Source: Treponema sp. (GTDB taxonomy: Bacteria > Spirochaetota > Spirochaetia > Treponematales > Breznakiellaceae). From it: a stretch of DNA of 23,067 nucleotides. The notes beneath the pieces were generated by a model. The model made no database searches, was not told the origin of the DNA, and saw only the letters and a list, made by a program, of their open reading frames with translations. A program made the translations under genes and the position numbers. Positions 1-6,285 of this stretch are shown piece by piece; positions within the stretch are counted from its first letter, which is position 1; the number at the start of each line of letters is the position of its first letter. The stretch spans positions 1 through 23,067 of the forward strand of contig JAISYA010000021.1 of the NCBI GenBank assembly GCA_031270205.1, written 5' to 3'.

Positions 1-103
1 GCACGGTTTTGGAACAGGCTCTTGCAGTTTTTCAGGCTTTCAGCCTTGCAAAACTACGAATTTCAAGGTTGCTGTTCCAAAACTGAAGTTTTGGAACAGC
101 CTC
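1..103 (+). repeat. Dispersed MITE-like element, left-truncated by the window edge
   Basis: This is the right-hand two thirds of the element seen complete at 9658-9814 and, inverted, at 3317-3471. Shared blocks are the GCACGGTTTTGG start, the TTGCAGTTTTTCAGGC stretch and the terminal hairpin at about 72-103, whose arms CTGTTCCAAAACT and AGTTTTGGAACAG can pair. The rest lies outside the window. Short reading frames across it are products of the repeat and are not treated as genes. Confidence 0.8.
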
Positions 104-493
104 ATCTTTCGAACAAATGGCTTGACGGGCTGGCAAGTCCGGTATACAAGTCCCAATTTGGCTGGAACGAAGCCGAAATTACGGCGGCTTCCACGGACAT
201 CGGCGTTTGCTTTTTTTGACTGGAAGGCCGGGTATATCCCTTCAGGGCGGGGAGAGTCATTGGCAAATACGGTAAAGTCAACATAATTTGAAGCAATGTA
301 ACCAAGCAACCTGGAAAATCCACACCAAATGCCGCGCGTGGGGATAATGCCGAAAGGCCGGCTTCCGCTTTGCAATCTTCGCTTTGTCCGTGCCTGTCCG
401 TGATGGTCCCCCCGCGGTTATACATCTTAAAACCCGGTAGTTTTTCAAAGAGTGAAAGTAAACGCCGGCGCCCTGCGATACAGCGCCGAGCGC
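104..493. other. Intergenic stretch, no gene recognised
   Basis: Several overlapping frames are open here on both strands (up to about 110 codons), but none has a convincing ribosome binding site or a protein I recognise. Base composition is mixed. It may be decayed coding DNA, but nothing in it can be named. It ends at the promoter-like sequence before pckG. Confidence 0.5.
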
Positions 494-528
494 TTGCTAT
501 TTGTTCCGTGTTTCTATACTATTATAGA
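494..528 (+). promoter_or_regulatory. Candidate pckG promoter
   Basis: An AT-rich patch with two overlapping sigma70-like pairings: TTGCTA (494-499) with TATACT (515-520), 15-bp spacer, or TTGTTC (501-506) with TATAGA (523-528), 16-bp spacer. It is the only promoter-like patch between the left repeat and pckG. A start here would give a leader of about 85 nt containing two hairpins. Neither pairing is ideal. Confidence 0.35.
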
Positions 529-535
529 CGCGCGG

Positions 536-563
536 CTTTTCCAAAACTGTCGTTCTGGAAAAG
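536..563 (+). repeat. Hairpin related to the dispersed element, in the pckG leader
   Basis: CTTTTCCAAAAC pairs with GTTCTGGAAAAG across a 4-nt loop, giving a 12-bp stem with one mismatch. The core TTCCAAAAC resembles the terminal hairpin of the dispersed element. No T-run follows, and it lies upstream of pckG, so it does not look like a simple terminator. It may be an element remnant or a leader structure. Confidence 0.5.
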
Positions 564-575
564 GTTCACGCGGGA

Positions 576-594
576 AACGCCGCCGGGCGGCGTT
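576..594 (+). promoter_or_regulatory. GC-rich hairpin just before the pckG ribosome binding site
   Basis: AACGCCGCC and GGCGGCGTT are exact inverse complements separated by one base, so a strong short hairpin is expected once the loop opens. It ends about 14 nt before the AGGGAG ribosome binding site (608-613). It could affect mRNA stability or ribosome access. A regulatory role is inferred only. Confidence 0.4.
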
Positions 595-618
595 GAAAAT
601 CAAAAATAGGGAGATACC

Positions 619-2442
619 ATGCAGTTAAATGAGTTAAAACATTCTGGCCTCAAAAAGTGGGTTGAAGAGGCGGCGGGCCTTATGACGCCCGATTCGGTTG
701 AAATATGCGAAGGCGGACAGGCCGAATATGACCGGATGATCAAAATCACCCTCGAGGCGGGGCTTGCCACGCCGCTGAAAACCCGGCCCAATTCGTACCT
801 GTTCCGCTCCGACCCCTCGGACGTGGCTCGTGTGGAGAACCGCACCTATATCGCCAGTGAAAAAGAGAGTGACGCGGGTCCCACCAACAACTGGATCGAT
901 CCGGCGGAGTTGAAAAAGACCATGTCGGCCCTCTACAAGGGCAGCATGAAGGGCCGCGTCATGTACGTGATTCCCTTCTCCATGGGGCCGGTCGGCTCCG
1001 ATATCGCCAAGATCGGCGTTGAAATTACCGATTCTCCCTATGTCGTGGCCAATATGCACATTATGACCAGGGTGGGGACCACAGTGCTGGACGTGCTGGG
1101 AAGCGACGGCTTTTTTGTGCCTTGTTTCCATTCGGTGGGTAAGCCCCTGGCCGCCGGTGAAAAAGATAACGGCAAATGGCCCTGCGCCCCCATAGAGCAC
1201 AAGTACATTTCCCACTTCCCCGAAACCCGCGAAATCTGGTCCTATGGCTCCGGTTACGGCGGAAACGCCCTCCTGGGCAAAAAGTGCCTTGCCCTGCGTA
1301 TCGCGTCGGTTCTGGCCCGTGACGAAGGCTGGCTTGCCGAGCACATGCTCATATTGAAAATTACCAACCCCAAAGGCGAAGTGAAGTACATCACCGGCGC
1401 TTTTCCCTCGGCCTGCGGCAAGACGAACCTCGCCATGCTGATCCCCACCCTGCCCGGCTGGAAAGTGCAGACCGTAGGAGACGACATCGCCTGGATGAAA
1501 TTCGGCGCGGACGGCCGCCTCTACGCAATCAACCCCGAAGCGGGCTTTTTTGGTGTGGCGCCGGGGACCAATAACGAGTCCAACTTTAACGCCATGGAGT
1601 CGATCAAGAAAAACACGATCTTTACCAACTGCGGCCTGACCGAAGACGGCGACATCTGGTGGGAGCAAATCGGCCACGGCGCTCCCGGCAAAGAGATCAT
1701 CGACTGGAAGGGCCAGACCAGGCCCGCGCCCCAAACCGACAAAAGCCCCAAGGGTGAGGAAATCGCCCACCCCAACGCCCGCTTTACCGCGCCGGCGCGG
1801 CAGTGTCCGGTTATCGCCCCGGAATGGGAAGACCCCAAGGGCGTGCCTATCAGCGCCTTCCTCTTCGGCGGCAGACGTCCCAGCACCATCCCCCTGGTAA
1901 ACCAGAGCAAGAGCTGGATCCACGGCGTGTTTATGGGTTCCATCACCGGCTCGGAAGTTACCGCCGCGGTCATCTCCGATCAGGTGGGTCAGGTCCGCCG
2001 CGACCCCTTTGCCATGCTGCCCTTCTGCGGCTACCACATGGGCGATTACTTCAAACACTGGATCAATATTGGACAAAGCCACGACGAGTCGAAACTCCCT
2101 AAAATCTTCTTTGTCAACTGGTTCCGCAAAGACAGGGACGGCAAGTTTATGTGGCCCGGTTATGGGGAAAACAGCCGCGTGCTGGCCTGGATCTTCGACC
2201 GCTGCGACGATAAGGACAACGCCGTGGATACCCCCATCGGCAAACTCCCCAAGAGCGGCGCTATCGAAGCCCCCGCGGGCGTGGGCGCGGACGCGATGAA
2301 AGAGCTTTGCTCGGTAGACATCGAAGGCTGGAAATCAGAAATCGCCGATGTGCGGAAAAACCACTATCCCAAATTCGGCGACAGGCTGCCCAAAGAGCTG
2401 TACGCGGAACTGGACGCTATTGAAAAGAGACTGAACGGCTAG
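619..2442 (+). CDS. pckG: Phosphoenolpyruvate carboxykinase, GTP type
   Basis: 607 residues, the usual length for the GTP-dependent family (EC 4.1.1.32), which interconverts oxaloacetate + GTP with PEP + CO2 + GDP in the cytoplasm. Visible motifs are GYGGNALLGKK with the metal-binding lysine, the P-loop FPSACGKTN at 262-270 with its reactive cysteine C266, VGDDIAW at 286-292 with metal-binding D288/D289, and FFGVAPGTN. Near the C-terminus are NWFRKD and WPGYGENSR. These match the GTP-type enzymes of animals and many anaerobes, not the ATP-type PckA. The start is set by AGGGAG six bases upstream. It is a single-gene unit: it has its own promoter region and ends at a terminator shared with the convergent DksA-like gene. 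In fermenting spirochaetes it could run in either direction. No key residue is missing. Confidence 0.97.
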   Translation: MQLNELKHSGLKKWVEEAAGLMTPDSVEICEGGQAEYDRMIKITLEAGLATPLKTRPNSYLFRSDPSDVARVENRTYIASEKESDAGPTNNWIDPAELKKTMSALYKGSMKGRVMYVIPFSMGPVGSDIAKIGVEITDSPYVVANMHIMTRVGTTVLDVLGSDGFFVPCFHSVGKPLAAGEKDNGKWPCAPIEHKYISHFPETREIWSYGSGYGGNALLGKKCLALRIASVLARDEGWLAEHMLILKITNPKGEVKYITGAFPSACGKTNLAMLIPTLPGWKVQTVGDDIAWMKFGADGRLYAINPEAGFFGVAPGTNNESNFNAMESIKKNTIFTNCGLTEDGDIWWEQIGHGAPGKEIIDWKGQTRPAPQTDKSPKGEEIAHPNARFTAPARQCPVIAPEWEDPKGVPISAFLFGGRRPSTIPLVNQSKSWIHGVFMGSITGSEVTAAVISDQVGQVRRDPFAMLPFCGYHMGDYFKHWINIGQSHDESKLPKIFFVNWFRKDRDGKFMWPGYGENSRVLAWIFDRCDDKDNAVDTPIGKLPKSGAIEAPAGVGADAMKELCSVDIEGWKSEIADVRKNHYPKFGDRLPKELYAELDAIEKRLNG

Positions 2443-2473
2443 CAATTTGTTGCGCTTTGCGCATTATAATCCC

Positions 2474-2499
2474 CAAAAATCGCCTTCAGGCGATTTTTG
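2474..2499. terminator. Bidirectional intrinsic terminator between pckG and the DksA-like gene
   Basis: CAAAAATCGCC (2474-2484) pairs perfectly with GGCGATTTTTG (2489-2499) over a TTCA loop. The A- and T-runs within the stem give a U-tract on either strand. It lies between two convergent genes, as expected for a shared terminator. Confidence 0.8.
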
Positions 2500-2556
2500 C
2501 CCCGCAAACTGAAGGCCGCCCCCTTAGCCGGAGAGGGAGGCCCCGGTTTGCGGGTT

Positions 2557-2946
2557 TTACCGGTTTCGCCGCTCTTCCTCGGACTTGCATTCAATACACA
2601 TCAGGGCGTAGGGGATCGCCTTGAGCCGCTCCTGGGGGATGCGCTTGCCGCACTTCACACAGAGGCCGTATTTTCCCTGCTTGATCCGGGTAAGGGCGGA
2701 ATCTATCAGTTTGAGCCGCTTCAATTCCTGGGAACCGATAGCTTCAATCATTTTCCGGTCAATGTCATCGGATGCGATATCTGCAAGGTCTTTCGGATCC
2801 ATACCCTCCACAATTTGCTTGAAATCCTCGTTACCGGCTATCAGATTATCAACGATGCCGGCCTTTAGCTCGGAGAGGGATTTTTCCATTTTTTCAATAA
2901 AAGCATGATCCATCGCCGCTTCTTTTCTTTTCTTCGTTGTAGCCAT
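2557..2946 (-). CDS. DksA/TraR-family RNA polymerase-binding zinc-finger protein
   Basis: 129 residues with a long helical N-terminal half and a C-terminal C4 zinc finger (C96, C99, C117, C120; CVKC...CIEC). DksA proteins insert a coiled coil into the RNA polymerase secondary channel and tune promoter output, often with ppGpp. The tip motif DxxDxA is present as DLADIA (53-58). By my count it sits 37 residues before the first cysteine, the same spacing I recall for E. coli DksA, which supports the active DksA subtype over a plain TraR-like finger. The N-terminus is slightly shorter than E. coli DksA (151 aa). The start has GGGAG about 8 nt upstream on the minus strand. A near-perfect palindrome lies about 50 bp before the start. 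Confidence 0.9.
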   Translation of the reverse strand: MATTKKRKEAAMDHAFIEKMEKSLSELKAGIVDNLIAGNEDFKQIVEGMDPKDLADIASDDIDRKMIEAIGSQELKRLKLIDSALTRIKQGKYGLCVKCGKRIPQERLKAIPYALMCIECKSEEERRNR

Positions 2947-2981
2947 GTAAGCAATCTCCCGTTTGTATTATGTACTTTTTC

Positions 2982-3015
2982 AGCCTGCAAAAGTTTGTTT
3001 GCAAATAAACAGGCT
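2982..3015 (-). promoter_or_regulatory. Inverted repeat upstream of the DksA-like gene
   Basis: AGCCTG (2982-2987) and CAGGCT (3010-3015) flank an 18-bp inner palindrome, GTTTGTTTGCAAATAAAC (2993-3010), perfect except for one position pair. It could be an operator or a leader hairpin of the minus-strand gene. No clear -35/-10 pair was found with it, so the role is open. Confidence 0.3.
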
Positions 3016-3146
3016 TTTACTCGCAAGTTTCAATGTCAATCAGCGTACATTGCCGTAAGATAGGGATTTTGTCAATAGGCTGAATGGACATCGCGCTGAA
3101 TTGTACCCATTTTGTTGAAATTTTTTGCAAAAACCCTGAAAATCCG

Positions 3147-3174
3147 TTGACATTATGGCGGTATATCGTATACT
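3147..3174 (+). promoter_or_regulatory. Strong sigma70-type promoter
   Basis: TTGACA (3147-3152) and TATACT (3169-3174) are separated by 16 bp: a consensus -35 and one mismatch in the -10. Transcription would start near 3181 and run through small reading frames and an element copy towards the ABC operon at 3638. It is the best promoter seen for that operon, though the leader would be about 450 nt. Confidence 0.6.
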
Positions 3175-3226
3175 TATTGGAGAAATTATTGCAAGGGGTC
3201 AAGAACAAACGTGAGAGAGAATAATA

Positions 3227-3400
3227 ATGAACTATTGGAAACATTTGCCAAAGAATAAGTGTGATGAAATAATAATGGAAGCGGGAAATTATGCATGTCA
3301 AAATAAATTATTGGATGAGGCGGTTCCAAAACTTCAGTTTTGGAGCCGCAGCCGCCAAAAAACGCAGTTTTGCAGGGCTTTAGCCTGAAAAACCGCAAAA
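3227..3400 (+). pseudogene. Small AT-rich reading frame running into the repeat element; possible gene remnant
   Basis: An ATG at 3227 opens a 57-codon frame beginning MNYWKHLPKNKCDEIIMEAG. From about 3317 it reads through the dispersed element and stops in it, so its last third is repeat-encoded. Only a weak GAGAGA lies upstream. A second tiny frame from GTG 3211 (15 codons) has a better AAGGGG site. The patch is AT-rich compared with its neighbours. I recognise no family. It may be the 5' stump of a gene cut by the element, or a non-coding leader. Confidence 0.25.
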
Positions 3401-3471
3401 GCCTGGTCCAAAACCGTGCCTCCGGCTATGCCGGGAACGTTAGCGCACAGTCAATTGGTTTTGGAACAGGC
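3317..3471 (-). repeat. Dispersed 155-bp MITE-like element, complete copy
   Basis: On the minus strand this 155-bp segment aligns without gaps to 9660-9814, about 90% identical by eye. It carries the same terminal blocks (GCCTGTTCCAAAAC at one end, GTTTTGGAACCGCCTC at the other), the inner palindrome CCCGGCATAGCCGG, and the TTTTTCAGGCTAAAGCC block. The terminal hairpin is at 3321-3347. It lies inside the leader between the strong promoter and the ABC operon. No transposase is present. Confidence 0.8.
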
Positions 3472-3637
3472 CCGGATAACAGAGTTGGATTAATAGACGC
3501 AATAGTATTATTGCATGGAATAAAAAATGGATCGAAAATATGCACATTAAGCAGGAATTTTTCAGGAATACTGCCGGGCGGATTAAAACATACCTGCAAT
3601 GTATAAAAACAGCCGTTTCACATAACAGGGGATGAAA
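3472..3637 (+). other. AT-rich tail of the intergenic region, no gene recognised
   Basis: Directly after the element one frame stays open to a stop at about 3604-3606, encoding roughly 43 codons (for example RVGLIDAIVLLHGIKNG), but it has no start of its own outside the repeat. It could be the far part of a gene disrupted by the element. The similarity is too weak to name. The ribosome binding site of the next gene (AGGGG, 3627-3631) lies at the end. Confidence 0.3.
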
Positions 3638-4465
3638 ATGGCGAAAATTTCCAATGATGAACGCCGCATGTATAATGAAAAAATAAAAAAATACAAAGCT
3701 GCGGCCGCCGCGCTCCTCAGCCGTGAAAAAACCGTCCTCATGACCATAAAAAATGATCAGGACGGAGCGGCGTTCAAGCGCTTTTCCCTGGCGGATGAAA
3801 TGCTCGATCTTGTGTCAAATTATATCATCATTGACGGGGTTTCCCGCTCGGTACTCAAAGTAAAAAACGAGGACGCCCTGAACGACGGGAGAAAATCCCT
3901 GTACAAGAGCCTTATCTACCTTGAGGAAACGGTCGGCACTTTGGTTGACGCCCCTTTTTCCGAATACGAGGAAATGATAGCCGCGATTGAAACGGTAAGC
4001 GCCGCCGAGCGCTACCTTTTGGTAAGGAAGATGGGGCTGGCCATCAACCTGCTGGAAAACGCCTACGGATACAACACAAAATGGAAATGGGCCTTTGTGG
4101 AATTGGAAGGCCGTTACGCGGCGGCGGCAAAAAACAGCATCGATCTCCGCAACGCGTTTGCCAATTCCGATCCCCGTTCCCCAAATTATGAATCCACGGT
4201 CTATCATTTACGGCTGGTAAAAAAACTCCTCGCGCAGGCGGCGGACCGTTACCGTGAAAAATACGAGCTCTCCACCGGCCGGATCGACGATTTCAAACAG
4301 GGGATGACTTTTCTTTCCGCCCTGCGGCGCCTGCACCTGCTTCTGGGGGACCGGGAGGAAGCGGAAACCGTAAAAAAGAAGCTGGATATCTGGTCCATAA
4401 AACTGGAAAAGGATTTGAAAAAACAGGCGGAAATGTACCAGAAAAAAAACGATATATCGACATGA
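3638..4465 (+). CDS. Unknown helical protein, first gene of the ABC exporter operon
   Basis: 275 residues, cytoplasmic (no signal peptide or membrane segment), mostly charged and alanine-rich and predicted helical throughout. The C-terminus is a lysine/glutamate-rich helix. I recognise no domain. Two ATGs lie 6 bp apart. The second (3638) is chosen because AGGGG at 3627-3631 sits 6 nt before it, while for 3632 it would be immediately adjacent. Its stop overlaps the ABC gene start (ATGA at 4462-4465), so the two are translationally coupled. It may be an accessory or regulatory partner of the exporter, an inference from position only. Confidence 0.75.
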   Translation: MAKISNDERRMYNEKIKKYKAAAAALLSREKTVLMTIKNDQDGAAFKRFSLADEMLDLVSNYIIIDGVSRSVLKVKNEDALNDGRKSLYKSLIYLEETVGTLVDAPFSEYEEMIAAIETVSAAERYLLVRKMGLAINLLENAYGYNTKWKWAFVELEGRYAAAAKNSIDLRNAFANSDPRSPNYESTVYHLRLVKKLLAQAADRYREKYELSTGRIDDFKQGMTFLSALRRLHLLLGDREEAETVKKKLDIWSIKLEKDLKKQAEMYQKKNDIST

Positions 4466-6285
4466 AAGAAAAGCCAACACCGCTTAATGAATATAAATCC
4501 CTGCTGCCCTATTTTGCCCGTTACTTCTGGCATTACTTCTGGGGCTTGATCTGCCTTGTCGCGGTGGACGCCGCCCAGATAATCATTCCGCAGCTTATAA
4601 GGCGCGCGGTGGATATGATCAGCTCCGGTGTTTTTGAATGGAAAGAAATTGTGCTGCTTGCCGTGTGGATGGTCGTCATTATGGGCCTGATCTCACTGGG
4701 CCGTTTTTTGTGGCGCTATTTTATACACGGTTCTTCCCGCCGCATTGAAACCGAGTTACGCGAAAAACTGTTTGATCATCTCCAGACCCTTTCATGGGAT
4801 TTTTACCAGAAAAACAAAATCGGCGATCTCATGGCCCGCTCAATAAACGATCTCAACGCGGTGCGCATGGCCATCGGCATGGGGCTGGTGGCGCTTGTTG
4901 ATTTCGTGGTCATGGCATCCGCCATTCTGATCATCATGTTTGTCCAGGACAGCCGCTCCGCCCTGTTTTCAGTTGCCCCCCTGCCCCTGGTTACGGCGCT
5001 TATTCTTTTTTTCGGCGGCATGGTCGGTAGAAAATTCAGGAACGCCCAGGAAACCTATTCAAGGATGAGCGACACAGTGCAGGAAACGTTTGCGGGGATC
5101 AGGGTGATAAAATCTTTTGTGAAAGAATGGTGGTTCATCAAAAAATTCGCCGACACCAATGACGACTACCTCAAGGCCAATATGGAACTGGTGCGGCTCT
5201 TCGGTTTTTTCTTTCCCTTTGTGACTTTCCTCTCCGAGCTTACCGTTCTTATCATGCTGGTTATCGGCGGTATGCGGGTGATAACGGGCCTCATGAGTCC
5301 CGGAAGCCTCGTCGCCCTGTTCCGTTATCTGCAAATGCTGATATGGCCCCTCATGGGCGCGGGCTTCACGGTGAACATGATTCAGCGCGGCGCGGTCAGC
5401 CTGAACCGTGTGAACGAGATACTGAGGACGGTTCCCTCGATCCGCGATCCGGAAAAACCCCGGACCGCGCAGCCTGAAAGTTCCGCGCTTCCCGCCCTTG
5501 AAATCCGCGATCTTGGTTTTTCGTATAACGAAGAAGGGCCGGCGCTGGAAGCGGTTAACTTTTCGCTCAAGCGCGGGGAATGGCTGGGAATCATGGGACG
5601 TACCGGTTCGGGGAAATCCACCCTGATAAAAACCTTCACCAGAACGCTTGATCCCCCGGCGGGAACCGTGCTGGTTTTCGGCCTTGACGTGCGGGAATGG
5701 CCGCTGGCTGAACTGCGGAAGCTCTTTGCGGTGAGTCCCCAGGATAGTTACCTTTTTTCTGATTCGATCCAGGGCAATATCGCTTACGGGAAGGATTTAG
5801 GGGATTCAGAAGATCTGCGGAAAGCGATAGGGCTTGCCTCTCTTGAAAAAGACCTTGCGGCTTTTAACCAGGGCCGGGAAACGCTCATCGGCGAGCGGGG
5901 CCTGACCCTGTCGGGGGGGCAGAAACAGCGGGTGGCCATTGCCAGGGCGCTGATTATGGAAAGCGAATTTCTCATTCTTGACGATTCCCTTTCCGCGGTG
6001 GACGCCGAAACGGAACGGAACATTCTGGAAGGGCTGCTGCGGGAGCGGAAAAGGGAGAGGCCGCGGACAACGATTATCGTTTCCCACCGGGTTTCAACCC
6101 TTCGTTACGCGGACAAGGTGTTGGTTCTTGAAAAGGGGCGGATCGCCGAATTCGGCAGCCCCGCCGGGCTGGCGGCCGCCGGAGGATTTTACGCCCGTAC
6201 GGCGGCCCTGCAGCGGCTGGGGGAAAGCCCCGCCGCTAATGCGCCCGGCGCGGCGGCTTTTAGAGGGGAGGCCCGGCATGGCTGA
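4462..6285 (+). CDS. ABC exporter half-transporter, subunit with degenerate ATP site
   Basis: 607 residues with the exporter fold: six membrane segments (about 24-44, 63-82, 138-160, 166-186, 246-270, 283-305), then an ATPase domain. Walker A is GRTGSGKST (379-387), the signature is LSGGQ (483-487), Walker B ends in D507, and the switch histidine is H542. At the catalytic base position the usual glutamate is aspartate (D508, ILDDSLSAVD), as in the degenerate subunit of heterodimeric exporters such as TM287/288 and BmrCD. It starts inside the preceding stop (ATGA), and the next gene overlaps its last 8 bases, so the exporter halves are made together. Substrate unknown; drugs or lipids are typical of the family. 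Confidence 0.93.
   Translation: MKEKPTPLNEYKSLLPYFARYFWHYFWGLICLVAVDAAQIIIPQLIRRAVDMISSGVFEWKEIVLLAVWMVVIMGLISLGRFLWRYFIHGSSRRIETELREKLFDHLQTLSWDFYQKNKIGDLMARSINDLNAVRMAIGMGLVALVDFVVMASAILIIMFVQDSRSALFSVAPLPLVTALILFFGGMVGRKFRNAQETYSRMSDTVQETFAGIRVIKSFVKEWWFIKKFADTNDDYLKANMELVRLFGFFFPFVTFLSELTVLIMLVIGGMRVITGLMSPGSLVALFRYLQMLIWPLMGAGFTVNMIQRGAVSLNRVNEILRTVPSIRDPEKPRTAQPESSALPALEIRDLGFSYNEEGPALEAVNFSLKRGEWLGIMGRTGSGKSTLIKTFTRTLDPPAGTVLVFGLDVREWPLAELRKLFAVSPQDSYLFSDSIQGNIAYGKDLGDSEDLRKAIGLASLEKDLAAFNQGRETLIGERGLTLSGGQKQRVAIARALIMESEFLILDDSLSAVDAETERNILEGLLRERKRERPRTTIIVSHRVSTLRYADKVLVLEKGRIAEFGSPAGLAAAGGFYARTAALQRLGESPAANAPGAAAFRGEARHG

Noticed and set aside
634..2082. 482-codon open frame antisense to pckG
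   Set aside because: It lies wholly opposite a certain gene, is a by-product of GC-rich codon use, and encodes a Gly/His/Val-rich sequence with no recognisable domain.
3472..3606. Possible acyltransferase fragment
   Set aside because: A stretch faintly recalls PlsC-type motifs but is too short and lacks the HxxxxD box, so no name was given.
5978..6277. Long N-terminal extension of the second ABC gene
   Set aside because: The frame is open but is a shadow of the first ABC gene. The ATG at 6278 has GGGGAGG and is followed by a normal exporter N-terminus.
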